A stretch of 64,000 nucleotides of DNA from Hymenobacter pini (GCF_020421205.1 NZ_JAIZZH010000008.1:1-64000), one strand, 5' to 3'. Shown: positions 8,955 through 21,544, numbered from the stretch's first letter. Numbers and translations are program-made. Notes: generated by a model from the letters alone, not told the origin.

Positions 8955-10139
8955 CTATTCTTCCTCTTCCGCGTTCTTGAGTTTGGCCAGGAGCGAATAC
9001 GCCCCGTCGGTGACGAAGGTGGTCGAGGCCGACACGGTTTCGGGCAGGGTGACTTCGGTGAAGTTGTCTTCGCTGCGGCCCGGCTTGACGGGCACCATGC
9101 GGTAGCGACCGGGCTGCTCCACGGCAAAGGCGTAGTACTGACCCTCGAAGCGCACCAGCGCCGTGTTGGGCAGGCTGGGCGCGTCGGTGCGGCCGGTTTC
9201 AATCAGGGCCCGCACGTAGAGGCCCGGCAGTAGTGCCGGGTCGTTTTCTTTATCCAGGTGGCCGTGTACGCGCACGGTGCGGTCCGTGCCGATGGCCTTA
9301 CCAACCAGGTACACGTGCGCCGTGCGGGTGTGGGGCTTGCCGGTGGAGTCGCTGGCCAGGGTGAAGCGAATCAGCTGCCCTTTCTGCACCCGCGCCACGT
9401 CCTTTTCAAATACGACCAACTCGACGTGCAGGTGTTCCGGGTCCACAATTTCAAACAGGGGTTCCGTGGCCGTTACGCTCTGGCCTACCGTTACGTTGAC
9501 GGCCCGCACGAACCCGGCACGCGGGGCGCGCAGGGCGGCCGTGGTGACGATGCCGCCGCCCACGGGCAGGCCGGCAATGCGCAGGCGGGCGGCCTGGGCA
9601 TTGGTCTGTACCTGCAGCGCTTCGACTTCGGCCTGGGCGCGCTGGTAATTCTTCAGGGGGGCCACTTCCTGCTGGTAGAGTTCTTTTTGCCGGGCCAGCT
9701 CGGCCTGGGCGAACTTCAGGCGGCTGCGCGTTTCCAAGTAATCCTGCTGCAGCGTCACAAACTCGGGGTTGCGGATGACGGCCAGCACCTCGCCCTTGCG
9801 CACGCGGGTGCCCTGCAGCAACTCGGTGCTTTGCACGTAGCCGCCGAGCGGGGCCGTGATGGACAAGGCGCTTTCCGGGGGCACGTCCAGCGTGCCGTTC
9901 ACGGCCAGGCCCGCGCCCATGGGGCGGTCGGCCACCCGGCCGGTTTTGATTCCGCCGGCCTGTTGCTCGGCCGGGGACAGCGTGACGACGTCGGACGTTG
10001 CTTCGGCTTGCTCGGTTTCGCCTGCTTTACCGGCGGCAGATGCTTCCGTTGGGTTGTGTTCGGTTTCGGCAGGCTGGTCTTTGCCACAGCTGGCCAACAA
10101 GGTCAGGCTCAGCAGCGCCAGGGAAATAAGCTTATTCAT
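8955..10139 (-). CDS. CzcB/CusB-like RND periplasmic adaptor (lipoprotein)
   Basis: 394 residues. The N-terminus is a lipoprotein signal with lipobox LLASCGK (Cys about 19), so it should be anchored to a membrane in the periplasm. It then has the membrane-fusion pattern: a lipoyl half-motif (GGYVQSTELLQGTRVRKGE), a helical hairpin (about 150-200), the second lipoyl half (APRAGFVRAVNVTVGQSVTA), and a beta-barrel region. It couples the inner-membrane pump to the outer-membrane factor and may hand over the metal ion. It follows the pump-OMF fusion gene by 23 bp. Acidic linker ETEHNPTEASAAGKAGETE after the lipid site. Confidence 0.88.
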   Translation of the reverse strand: MNKLISLALLSLTLLASCGKDQPAETEHNPTEASAAGKAGETEQAEATSDVVTLSPAEQQAGGIKTGRVADRPMGAGLAVNGTLDVPPESALSITAPLGGYVQSTELLQGTRVRKGEVLAVIRNPEFVTLQQDYLETRSRLKFAQAELARQKELYQQEVAPLKNYQRAQAEVEALQVQTNAQAARLRIAGLPVGGGIVTTAALRAPRAGFVRAVNVTVGQSVTATEPLFEIVDPEHLHVELVVFEKDVARVQKGQLIRFTLASDSTGKPHTRTAHVYLVGKAIGTDRTVRVHGHLDKENDPALLPGLYVRALIETGRTDAPSLPNTALVRFEGQYYAFAVEQPGRYRMVPVKPGRSEDNFTEVTLPETVSASTTFVTDGAYSLLAKLKNAEEEE

Positions 10140-10162
10140 GGGATGATGACAAAGGAAGGAGG

Positions 10163-14575
<4,413 letters not shown>

Positions 14576-14760
14576 CCGGGAGTGGGGATTAGGTCTAACG
14601 CTTCGGTTACGACCTGCTGGCCCGCGGCCCCGGGCCCGGATGGGGCGGCAGCAGCGGCACTACTCGCTGGGATGCTGCTACCAACAGCATAGGCCAGCAG
14701 CCCGGACGCACAGCGACGCCGTGGGCTACCCAAAGGGGAGTCAGCAGGAGAAAGGAAGGG

Positions 14761-15090
14761 TTAGGCCTGGGGCGGCTGCCATACGGCCCCGGAGCCGCGC
14801 GTGGGGGCGGCCACCACCAGGTAGGCGTGGCGCTGGGTAGTGGCCCATTCCGGCAGTGGGGCAGTGGCCAGGGCAGGCGTGGGCACCAACGGCATCACGG
14901 CGCCGCCACAGCAGTGGCATTGGCAGAAGGGGGAACACCAGTCGCCCAGCGCGTCGGCGCCGCAATCCGAGTGCGAGGCTGCGGCGACGGTGGTTTGCGT
15001 CGGGTCTTTGCACACCGAAGCCTCATCCGAGCAGCTCATGCCGGAGAGGAGGGCAAAGTAGAAGGCAAAAAACAGAGCCAGCAGACGCAT
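14761..15090 (-). CDS. DUF6660 family small secreted protein
   Basis: 109 residues, starting at MRLLALFFAFYFALLSG (ATG at 15090); a longer frame to 15216 lacks a sensible N-terminus. It has a signal peptide, an early Cys pair region (MSCSDEASVCKD) and the Cys/His cluster CSPFCQCHCCGG, which is the mark of DUF6660. This family is regularly encoded just before CzcA-type pumps in Bacteroidota and is probably a periplasmic metal-binding or sensing protein; its function has not been established. It would be the first gene of the cation operon, 185 bp before the pump gene. The promoter should lie in 15091-15389. Confidence 0.75.
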   Translation of the reverse strand: MRLLALFFAFYFALLSGMSCSDEASVCKDPTQTTVAAASHSDCGADALGDWCSPFCQCHCCGGAVMPLVPTPALATAPLPEWATTQRHAYLVVAAPTRGSGAVWQPPQA

Positions 15091-15281
15091 CGAGGGCAAA
15101 GGTAGCCGAAAACCGATAGGGAGGCGCTGCTTGTACTGGTAATGCGGAAGAATGGTTCCTTTCGCTGAGTTGCCAGCGGCCCGCTCATGGGTTGGCCCAA
15201 GGCATTCGTGAACCATCTACAGAAGGCCACTCAATACTACTCACCTGAAGGTGAACAAAAGGGGAAAACAATTGTCGTGTC

Positions 15282-15326
15282 AATAAATAAGCTAAAAAAG
15301 CAATAATAAATAAGCTAAAAAAGCAA
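15282..15326. repeat. Two tandem copies of a 22-bp AT-rich element
   Basis: AATAAATAAGCTAAAAAAGCAA occurs at 15282-15303 and 15305-15326, a 23-bp period. A close copy (TAAATAGGCTAAAAAAGCAAC) lies at 19366-19386 before another plasmid gene. This 299-bp divergent spacer between the DUF6660 gene and the gene at 15390 must hold promoters for both; the element may be a shared regulatory or bending site. No other structure was seen in the spacer. Confidence 0.6.
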
Positions 15327-15389
15327 CTATACGAGAGGGTTTTGCGTTTAATAAGTATAAGCAACGCACCTAAAAACAGCTTGGTAATC

Positions 15390-15653
15390 ATGGTGTTAAC
15401 GCCCATTTCTCCTGCTTGTGCGCTCCTGATCTCGTCGGCCCGCCGGAACCTGCGCGAAGTGCTCAACCATCCCGCTTTCAGTGCCGAGCGCCGCCAAAAG
15501 GCCGAGCCGCTGCTCAGCGCCTGCACCGATGCAGCCCAGCTGCTACGCTGGAAGTTGCTGGCCCTGCAAGAAAGCGAGGCTTGGGAAGATGCCCAGCTAG
15601 CCCACGAGGCCCAGGAGCTAGGCCCGGCCGCCCATCCCGATTACCTGTACTAA
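15390..15653 (+). CDS. Small hypothetical plasmid protein
   Basis: 87 residues from the ATG at 15390 (the longer frame from 15342 adds residues without coding character). Two or three amphipathic helices are likely (SARRNLREVLNH, RRQKAEPLLSACTDAAQLLRWKLLAL, EDAQLAHEAQEL). No recognised domain. It lies 32 bp before the ardC-like gene on the same strand and probably shares its transcript, so a role in plasmid establishment is possible but unproven. Confidence 0.5.
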   Translation: MVLTPISPACALLISSARRNLREVLNHPAFSAERRQKAEPLLSACTDAAQLLRWKLLALQESEAWEDAQLAHEAQELGPAAHPDYLY

Positions 15654-15685
15654 CGCTTTTCTCACCACTTACCCGCCTTTGGTTT

Positions 15686-16594
15686 ATGAAAAATGCCCCC
15701 GCTGCCGCCCCCCGCGCCGATGTGTATGACATCATCACCAACCGGATTATTCTGGCCCTGGAAAGCGGCGTAGCCCCGTGGAAACTGTCGTGGGACGCGG
15801 CCCACGGCGCGCCCCGCAACTACCGTAGCAAGCACGTGTATCAGGGCATCAATGCCTTGCTGCTGGCCATGCTCCAGCACGAGCAGCCTTATTACCTGAC
15901 CTACAACCAGGCCCGCGAGTTGGGTGGCCAGGTGCGCAAGGGCGAGAAGGGCATGCCTGTGGTGTTCTTCAAGGTGTCGAAGAAAGAGGATACCCAGGGC
16001 AAGGAAAAGAAGGTGGCCATTTTGCAGTATTCCACCGTCTTCAATATCGCCCAGATTGACGGCGTAGCGTGGAAGCTACCCGAGCCGGTGCAGCGCGAGC
16101 ACACGCCCCAGCAGGCGGCCGAGCAGATTGTGGCCGGCTACGCCGGTGGCCCCCGCATCCGCTACGCCGGCAGCGAGCCCCACTACCGCACCAGCACCGA
16201 CACCGTGACCGTGCCCGAGCCGGCGAATTTTCACACGCCCGAGGATTTTTATACCACCCTGTTTCACGAGTTGGCCCATTCCACCGGCCACACCAAGCGC
16301 CTTGACCGGGCCACGCTCACGGAAAAGGCCGCCTTTGGCAGCGAAACCTACGCCAAGGAAGAGCTGGTGGCCGAGTTGGGCGCTGCTTTCCTGAGCAACG
16401 CCGCCGGCCTGAATATGGCCGTGACCGAGCCCAGCACCGCCGCCTACCTGGCCAACTGGCTGCAGGCCCTGCGCAACGATAAGCGCCTGATTATTTCCGC
16501 CGCTAGTCAGGCACAGAAGGCGGCCAATCATATCCTGGGCATCGTGCCCAGCTACGAGGCCGACAGCGCCGAAGCCCTGCCCGAAGCGGCCTAG
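15686..16594 (+). CDS. ardC: ArdC-like antirestriction protein with zincin metallopeptidase domain
   Basis: 302 residues. The first frame start is earlier, but MKNAPAAAPRADVYDIITNRI at 15686 matches the usual ArdC N-terminus. Residues about 10-120 form the ArdC N-terminal single-strand-DNA-binding domain (GVAPWKLSW, NYRSKHVYQGINALLL, GGQVRKGEKG). Residues 170-290 form a zincin-like domain with HELAH at 194-198 and a downstream acidic helix EELVAELGAAF. ArdC proteins protect incoming plasmid DNA from host restriction during conjugation. The presence of all zinc ligands suggests an intact protein. A hairpin follows the gene at 16604-16635. Confidence 0.88.
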   Translation: MKNAPAAAPRADVYDIITNRIILALESGVAPWKLSWDAAHGAPRNYRSKHVYQGINALLLAMLQHEQPYYLTYNQARELGGQVRKGEKGMPVVFFKVSKKEDTQGKEKKVAILQYSTVFNIAQIDGVAWKLPEPVQREHTPQQAAEQIVAGYAGGPRIRYAGSEPHYRTSTDTVTVPEPANFHTPEDFYTTLFHELAHSTGHTKRLDRATLTEKAAFGSETYAKEELVAELGAAFLSNAAGLNMAVTEPSTAAYLANWLQALRNDKRLIISAASQAQKAANHILGIVPSYEADSAEALPEAA

Positions 16595-16603
16595 CAGGGG
16601 AGA

Positions 16604-16635
16604 GGGTACCAGCTGGCAACCGTCAGCCGGTACCC
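16604..16635. other. Hairpin after ardC
   Basis: GGGTACCAGCTG pairs with CAGCCGGTACCC (one G-T style mismatch) around an 8-nt loop, 10 bp after the ardC stop. There is no T run, so it may stabilise the message end rather than terminate. Confidence 0.4.
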
Positions 16636-16723
16636 CGGCGCGCCAACAAAAGGAAAATTTCCGACCCCAAAGCCAGCCGCGACGGGCTCTGCCGTTTCAT
16701 TAGTCACCACTTACTGCCCCATT

Positions 16724-17131
16724 ATGTCAAATTCTTCCGCTTCCGCCGCCTGTCAGCCTACCCTTAGCCCCACTGCCTGGGCAGGGGAGCCGCAAGCCTG
16801 CCCGGCATGGGTGGGGTTTCCCAGCCTAACGGAATTCCCAGCTGGGCTGCTATGGTCTGGCCGCGGCGAGGTGCCGGCCATCGGTGACCGTGTGCACATC
16901 TACCTGAACGGCTTCGGGGCGGCCGAGGTGAAAGCATACTTTCATGCCGAGGGCTTTCTGGGCGTGGTGTGCGCCCCCGAGGTACTGCCCGCGTGGTTTC
17001 AACGACAGTGCCCCGGCGTCACGCTGGGCCACTGCTTCGGCCGGGAGTTGGAGCCCTACCAGCCCGCGCCGGCGCTGGTCGTTGGTAGCCCGGATGACTG
17101 GATACCAGACTATCCGCCGCAGGATGAGTAA
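16724..17131 (+). CDS. Hypothetical plasmid protein
   Basis: 135 residues, not recognised. The N-terminus is Ser/Ala rich and contains four or more cysteines that are not spaced like a zinc finger. The centre (about 45-90) looks like a small beta barrel: GDRVHIYLNGFGAAEVKAYF then GFLGVVCAPEVLP. The C-terminus is acidic and Pro-rich. It follows ardC by 129 bp and converges with the rep gene across a GC-rich hairpin. Codon use resembles the flanking plasmid genes. Confidence 0.55.
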   Translation: MSNSSASAACQPTLSPTAWAGEPQACPAWVGFPSLTEFPAGLLWSGRGEVPAIGDRVHIYLNGFGAAEVKAYFHAEGFLGVVCAPEVLPAWFQRQCPGVTLGHCFGRELEPYQPAPALVVGSPDDWIPDYPPQDE

Positions 17132-17142
17132 GCTGAGATTAG

Positions 17143-17162
17143 GCGCCGCCCCCGGGCGGCGC
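17143..17162. terminator. GC-rich hairpin between convergent genes
   Basis: GCGCCGCCC and GGGCGGCGC form a perfect 9-bp stem with a 2-nt loop, lying between the hypothetical gene and the end of rep. T-rich sequence follows on the plus strand some 30 bp on (CTTTTTCCCTTTT), so termination is plausible but not certain. Confidence 0.5.
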
Positions 17163-17239
17163 TGACCAGACGTTTCGCTCCCTATGTATAGCTTTTTCCC
17201 TTTTGTAGCTATTGCGGCGAAACTAAGCCCCGTCCTGGC

Positions 17240-18181
17240 TTAGCGCAGGCCCACCATCTTGAGAAATAGTCCGCCCGGGTTCTTGTCGGCCTTCACTTTA
17301 CCGGTTTTGTGCTTGTAGCAGAAGGAGAAGAGGGCATTGAGCTTCTTGGCATCCCCCAGAATCTGGCTTACCAGCTTGGGGTCCCGGATTTCCAGCTCCT
17401 CCAGATTCTGCAGGGCCCGGCGCTGCTTTTCTTCCTCGGCCCCGTCCTCGAAGGGAATCGGCAGCTGCTGGGGCACCTGGCCGTTGACGAAGAAGCGGAT
17501 GCTATGGAAGGAGCGGCCCTTTTTAATCAGCTCGTAGTTGATGCGCAGGTCGGTGTGCTCGTTGATTTGGGTGGTGGCCACGTCGAGCACATACTTCTGC
17601 AGGGCTGAAATCTTCTCGTACTGCTCCGGCTCGTGGCCCTTGGGGTCCTTGAGCGAGAGCATGATTTTGAACTCGTCCAGCGTGAAGGTTTTCGTTTCCC
17701 CGATGTCCTTCCACTGCGAGGCAATCTGGTAGATGCGCTTGGCGTACTTGCTCGACAAGCTGAACACCGACTGCAGGCGGTAGGACGTGAAGTTGTTTTT
17801 CAGGTCAATCAGGTAGCGCCGCATGCGCTCGGAGATTTCCAGCTCGATGATGCCTTCCCCTTTCACGTACAGCGCCGAGGCCAGCAAACCCACCTGCAGC
17901 ACGTGCTTGTTGTCCTCAATCACGTACTCGCGGCTGCGCAGATTGGAGGTAGCTTCCAGCAGCCGCTGGTAGTTCCAGGAGCGTCCGGTCATCTGCTCCA
18001 ACTCCTTCACCCGGATGCGGTAGATGGTGCCCGGCTTGTCCTCCTTGCGCAGCACCGAGAGCAGGGAAAAGACAATGTCCATCTCGACGGCGCTCATCTC
18101 GTAGCGCGCGGTGGTAATGGCATTGTGCTGCCGGATTTCCACCCCCGTGGTGGGGGCGCTGGCGGTAACGGGGGTACTCAT
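17240..18181 (-). CDS. Rep_3-type plasmid replication initiator (RepB-like)
   Basis: 313 residues. It shows the two winged-helix layout of the Rep_3 superfamily: N-terminal unit with IRQHNAITTARYEMSAVEMDIV (shown in part: ITTARYEMSAVE) and YRIRVKELEQMTG, and C-terminal unit with SKYAKRIYQIASQWKD and FTLDEFKIMLSL. Proteins of this family bind iterons to open the origin and often repress their own gene. The iterons begin 77 bp upstream of the start codon, and a TATCTTTG -7 box lies at 18210-18217. The C-terminus is Lys-rich. No copy-control gene is visible nearby. Confidence 0.92.
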   Translation of the reverse strand: MSTPVTASAPTTGVEIRQHNAITTARYEMSAVEMDIVFSLLSVLRKEDKPGTIYRIRVKELEQMTGRSWNYQRLLEATSNLRSREYVIEDNKHVLQVGLLASALYVKGEGIIELEISERMRRYLIDLKNNFTSYRLQSVFSLSSKYAKRIYQIASQWKDIGETKTFTLDEFKIMLSLKDPKGHEPEQYEKISALQKYVLDVATTQINEHTDLRINYELIKKGRSFHSIRFFVNGQVPQQLPIPFEDGAEEEKQRRALQNLEELEIRDPKLVSQILGDAKKLNALFSFCYKHKTGKVKADKNPGGLFLKMVGLR

Positions 18182-18209
18182 GCTAGTGGAAATAGGTAGG
18201 GCGTATAGC

Positions 18210-18217
18210 CAAAGATA
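18210..18217 (-). promoter_or_regulatory. rep -7 promoter box
   Basis: On the minus strand the bases read TATCTTTG, a perfect match to the Bacteroidota TAnnTTTG -7 box, 28 bp before the rep start codon. No TTG is found at -33. The first iteron starts about 40 bp upstream, so Rep binding could affect this promoter. Confidence 0.55.
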
Positions 18218-18257
18218 AGGGAGTTCCAGACATTAAGGTAAGCCTTCCCTAAATCTC

Positions 18258-18406
18258 TATCCTTTGGCTTACAGAATCTATCCTTGCGGCTTACCATTCC
18301 TATCCTTTCGCTTACCGTCCCTATCCTTTGGCTTACAGAATCTATCCTTGCGGCTTACCATTCCTATCCTTTCGCTTACCATTCCTATCCTTGTGGTGGT
18401 ATAAAA
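18258..18406. repeat. Seven iterons, 21-22-bp period, inside a 64-bp duplication
   Basis: TATCC starts recur at 18258, 18279, 18301, 18322, 18343, 18365 and 18386 (steps 21, 22, 21, 21, 22, 21). The unit is close to GCTTACCATTCCTATCCTTT, with variants in the first bases (CTTACAGAATC). The three-unit block 18258-18321 is repeated almost exactly at 18322-18385. These are Rep binding sites. Confidence 0.9.
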
Positions 18407-18778
18407 ATCGGTAAGTCAATGACTTATGGCGCCTGCAAATAGAGTAAATACTTGACAAATAAAAAAAACTCACAAATTTGTTGATGACGTCCGAGGAAAA
18501 GGCTTTTAAGAGGTACAAAACGCTGAAACGGGGCAAAAAAGCAACAAAAAAGGAAGTCCAAATTGGCATATAATGCGTTGCACTATTTTAAGAAATTTTA
18601 TACTTTTATTTACTTTATAGGTCTTCCCAGGATAACGCTCCAATTTACAAGACTACAACTCTGTTTTCTTTTAAACTGCACTTATTCCTAAAACCCTGCT
18701 GCACTGAGTGGGGCATTGCCAAGTTCGCAAGCTATTGCTCTCGCTACTGATAAATCACCAAAGGCCGCTCCGGACCCG

Positions 18779-18880
18779 AAAGGATAGAAATGATAAGCGG
18801 GCATGACCGATGCGGCCGAAAGGATAGAAATGGTAAGTCAGCGGGTGCTGACCGATAGCTAAAGGATAGAAATGGTAAGC
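18779..18880. repeat. Three inverted iterons
   Basis: AAAGGATAGAAATGRTAAG starts at 18779, 18819 and 18861, the reverse orientation of the main cluster, separated by about 20-bp GC-rich spacers. The 40-42-bp step is four DNA turns, which places all copies on one face. Confidence 0.85.
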
Positions 18881-18951
18881 ATTTCCAGCGCCTGAAGGCT
18901 GATTTCATCTTTTAGGGCTGCAACCTACGACGCCTGCTCCTTCAGAGTTGA

Positions 18952-19144
18952 CTTACAAAACCTATCCTTTCCCCTGTTGGCCATATCAGCTTGGTCTGAG
19001 TTCCTGATCCGTAGCTCGTAAGCAGGACAACGCCAAGCGATTATCCTTTACATCTTGCCCAGCGGGTAACAGCTAAAAAGATTTTGCCCCTGCTCAGCAG
19101 CCTGCGGAGAGAGCTACTCAGTGACTTACCATTTCTATCCTTTT
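18952..19144. repeat. Two single distal iterons
   Basis: CTTACAAAACCTATCCTTT at 18952-18970 and CTTACCATTTCTATCCTTTT at 19125-19144, in the same orientation as the main cluster and 154 bp apart. Probably weaker or handcuffing Rep sites. Confidence 0.75.
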
Positions 19145-19447
19145 CACTAACCGACAACTAATCAGCCGCTACTTCCATTAGTGCCAGCCGTGCCCGTAAA
19201 GCCAGTTCACCCGGTGCTAAGCGACTGCCTGCGGTGGCCACTGTAGTAAGCCTGGCTGAGCCATACTCAAGGATGAAGCCACTGGAAAAACCACTTTTGA
19301 TAAGCGAATGACGAAGGGGAAAAATCGGGAGTCAACCACTTTTAAGATGCTGAAAAAGCGCTTGTAAATAGGCTAAAAAAGCAACTTTATTGGTTGTGCT
19401 ACTGTTTATTAATCATACGCCACCCCGTTCATAAATACCTGTCAGCC

Positions 19448-19804
19448 ATGGATAAATCCGCTCCCAATAGCTCCGTAATCGTGGAGGAAGCCTACATCAT
19501 CCTGTTGCAGCTAGGAGGGCGACGGTTCCTGGGCATATCCGGGGCCGACCAACTGCTGGCTGCCGGCCGCACGCCCACCAATCCCAACCCCTGGCTGCGC
19601 ATGAACCTGCGCCGCAACGAGGCCGGCGTGAATCGGCTAAAGATTACCCTTATGCCCACTGACACTTACACGGTCGAGTTCTACCACCAGCAGCTCGTCG
19701 ACTGCGAGGCCGTTATCACCCGCAAGCAAACCTTCGACCTCGTGTACGGCGAAGACCTGCCGGGCCTGTTCACGTCGGTGACCGGCTATGCTACCCACCT
19801 GTAA
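19448..19804 (+). CDS. Hypothetical plasmid protein
   Basis: 118 residues from the ATG at 19448; the extended frame to 19394 runs through non-coding AT-rich DNA. Predicted alpha/beta: EEAYIILLQLGGRRFLGISG, then RLKITLMPTDTYTVEFYHQ. No known domain, signal or membrane helix. First gene after the origin on this side; the shared element TAAATAGGCTAAAAAAGCAAC lies about 60 bp upstream. It ends 11 bp before the next gene, so the two are probably co-transcribed. Confidence 0.55.
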   Translation: MDKSAPNSSVIVEEAYIILLQLGGRRFLGISGADQLLAAGRTPTNPNPWLRMNLRRNEAGVNRLKITLMPTDTYTVEFYHQQLVDCEAVITRKQTFDLVYGEDLPGLFTSVTGYATHL

Positions 19805-19815
19805 CGGCCGACATT

Positions 19816-20106
19816 ATGAGAGCCTCTGAAGCCCCTACCATCTGCCACCCGGACTGGAACCGGTTTCGCAGCCGGGTAATTGCCGCCGTGACCGACGTGG
19901 AAGCGCAGATGCAACAGCTGGGCAAGAGCCTGAACTGCGAGGGCTTGGCCTGCGAAGTCGCCCCGCGACTTGGGCTTGAGATTGACACGCCGGACGATTT
20001 TGCCGTGCTCGAAAAGCTGGTGCGGGCCATCCGTCCCATTGTTCTGGAAGCCCTGCGCTACACCCGCGAGGACCAGGGCGGGCAGTTTGCCTTGCTATTG
20101 TTGTAG
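19816..20106 (+). CDS. Hypothetical plasmid protein
   Basis: 96 residues, mainly helical, with one tidy amphipathic helix (WNRFRSRVIAAVTDVEAQMQQL) and a second (DFAVLEKLVRAIRPIVLEALRY). No recognised domain. Directly after the previous gene on the same strand. Small helical plasmid proteins like this may take part in partition or copy control, but there is no direct sign of it. Confidence 0.5.
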   Translation: MRASEAPTICHPDWNRFRSRVIAAVTDVEAQMQQLGKSLNCEGLACEVAPRLGLEIDTPDDFAVLEKLVRAIRPIVLEALRYTREDQGGQFALLLL

Positions 20107-20172
20107 AGGGGCCAGCCGAAGTTGGCGGGTGAAATAATATGCCGCTGCCGAATTGGTCATCAATTGCGTTGG

Positions 20173-20210
20173 GCCGTAATAATGCCAATTTAGCAACGTT
20201 TTTTTACGGC
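20173..20210 (+). promoter_or_regulatory. Inverted repeat ending at a start codon
   Basis: GCCGTAA (20173-20179) and TTACGGC (20204-20210) face each other across 24 bp, and the right arm touches the ATG at 20211. A hairpin here would bury the start region; alternatively it is an operator for the HTH-like product of the next gene. Confidence 0.4.
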
Positions 20211-20543
20211 ATGAAAACTCCGAAGTCATCCCCGCCCAGCGTGCACGTGCAGCCGTTGGAGCGCGAGCCGCTGCCCGTCGCCCCCGTTGCCTGTAGCTCA
20301 CTGGCCGAGCTGATTCACTCGCTGGGTACCCGCAAAGAGGTAGCCGAAGCCTGGAAAGTGGTGCCGCGCACCCTGGCCCTGCGGATGCAAAAGCCCGAAA
20401 CCGCCACTCTGGAGGAGTTGCAGCGTCTGGCCGTGCTCGCCCGCCTCGACCTGCCCACGGTATTCGAGCTGGCCTACTACCAGATGCAGCACCCCGTGGC
20501 CGTGCCGGCGCCCCAGCTGGGGCGCCCTAAGCAGCAGCACTAG
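20211..20543 (+). CDS. Small HTH-like plasmid protein
   Basis: 110 residues from the ATG at 20211 (a frame from 20139 is possible, but the inverted repeat argues for the later start). The centre resembles a small XRE-like helix-turn-helix: SLAELIHSLGTRKEVAEAW, then VVPRTLALRMQKPETATLEELQ in shorter form RTLALRMQKPE, then LARLDLPTVFELA. The ends are Pro-rich tails. It may be a DNA-binding regulator. A 20-bp perfect palindrome (GGCGCCCCAGCTGGGGCGCC, 20507-20526) lies inside its 3' end. The 245 bp after the gene hold nothing recognisable. Confidence 0.5.
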   Translation: MKTPKSSPPSVHVQPLEREPLPVAPVACSSLAELIHSLGTRKEVAEAWKVVPRTLALRMQKPETATLEELQRLAVLARLDLPTVFELAYYQMQHPVAVPAPQLGRPKQQH

Positions 20544-20788
20544 GGCGCGGCCTGGCCTATGACGGCATGTGCGGCGGGTGCGCGCGGAACCGTTCGCGTA
20601 GTCGTGGTGCATTTCGCGGCTAACTTTTTACCATTCGTCCTTTTTTCGCCCCGGGCCTGCCCGCAGCTGGTAGCTTCGCAGTGTCCACCTGGTTGCCAAA
20701 GCATCAGAAATTGTCGACCGTCGGTTGGGTTTGGGTGCTGGGCGAACCGCCGTGGCGCCTACCTTGACCCGCTTAATCCTGAACCCGC

Positions 20789-21145
20789 ATGGAAGCAGAA
20801 TGCCCGGTAGTAGCCCCGCTGCCCTTTCCCGACTTACAGCTGACCGTGTCCTACGCCGAGGCACTTAGCTACGCGCAGGGGCGGCTGAAAATGCTGGGCA
20901 ACGGGGGCTTGAAACCCTTTTGCGCGGCGCATCAACTCACGTACCCCAACATCATCAATCTAAAAAACGGCAAGCTTAAACGCGAGGAGCCGCGCCTGCT
21001 CCAGCGGCTGCTGGGTTGCTTGGCAGTGCCCACCGAACTGCTGCACTATCCGCTGGCCAGCAAGACGCCGTGCTTTCTGCTGCCGGATGCTGGGGCCCTG
21101 GCCACGTTCCGCGACCAGCTCCATTTTATGACCGCTCAGCAGTAG
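20789..21145 (+). CDS. Small HTH-like plasmid protein
   Basis: 118 residues. The region GGLKPFCAAHQLTYPNIINL followed by KNGKLKREEPRLLQRLLGCL (about 38-75) reads like a compact XRE-type helix-turn-helix, and the layout is similar to the gene at 20211, so the two may be diverged relatives. No partner protein is obvious. ATG start supported by codon use. Role unknown; regulation of plasmid genes is a fair guess. Confidence 0.5.
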   Translation: MEAECPVVAPLPFPDLQLTVSYAEALSYAQGRLKMLGNGGLKPFCAAHQLTYPNIINLKNGKLKREEPRLLQRLLGCLAVPTELLHYPLASKTPCFLLPDAGALATFRDQLHFMTAQQ

Positions 21146-21268
21146 AGCTAGCGGCTGGTTTCTTTCCCTTTTGTGGTTAATCACTCAATTCAAAAAGTGC
21201 TTCCTGCCAATCCCAGGAGCCTTTTTGTGGGTAATTACGTTGTCTTACTGAACCATTAGCCTGAACCG

Positions 21269-21544
21269 ATGAATCATCCCATCACCTTTTCCGAGCGGGA
21301 GGCTACCCCCGCCCAGCGGCAGGAACTCATCGACAAAGCCCGCGCTTGGAGCGTTGCGCAGGGAGCCGTACCCGGCCCGACCGCCGAGGCGGTGTACGCG
21401 CGGTACGTGGCCGGCGAGCTGACGCTGCAGGGCGTCACCGACGAGTTGAAAAGCTTCTACGCCAGCCAGGCGGAAGTACCGAAAGATGCACCCGCCGCCC
21501 AGTCGCCTGCGGCCATGCGCCCGGAGCAGCCGCTGCTGGACTAA
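21269..21544 (+). CDS. VbhA-like antitoxin of a Fic module
   Basis: 91 residues. The stretch QELIDKARAWSVAQGAVPGP and then AEAVYARYVAGELTLQGV matches the layout of VbhA-type antitoxins, in which a helix carrying the motif (S/T)xxxE(G/N) blocks ATP binding by Fic, followed by a conserved V-x-G-E-L. Here the inhibitory motif is degenerate: the nearest equivalent is S-V-A-Q-G, with Gln where Glu is expected. It stands 68 bp before the Fic gene, the usual antitoxin-toxin order. Family call rests on pattern, not on a search. Confidence 0.65.
   Translation: MNHPITFSEREATPAQRQELIDKARAWSVAQGAVPGPTAEAVYARYVAGELTLQGVTDELKSFYASQAEVPKDAPAAQSPAAMRPEQPLLD

Larger units (their letters stand above)
18182..19390. 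other. Iteron-containing replication origin region
   Basis: A 1.2-kb spacer without genes. From rep outwards it holds the rep -7 box, seven packed iterons (18258-18406), a 7-bp-arm palindrome TAAGTCA-A-TGACTTA (18412-18426), an AT-rich stretch (about 18436-18625) suited to strand opening, three inverted iterons spaced 40-42 bp apart (18779-18880) and two single iterons (18952-18970, 19125-19144). Together these mark the plasmid origin. No DnaA box was found with confidence. Confidence 0.85.

Noticed and set aside
15185..15526. Minus-strand frame with membrane-helix-like residues
   Set aside because: The hydrophobic look comes from the AT-rich tandem repeat; the N-terminal half overlaps a better plus-strand gene.
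18258..18406. Possible CRISPR array
   Set aside because: Units of 21-22 bp follow each other without spacers, lie next to a Rep_3 gene, and no cas gene is present: they are iterons.
18342..18569. 75-codon minus-strand frame in the origin
   Set aside because: It runs through iterons and AT-rich origin DNA and has no coding character.
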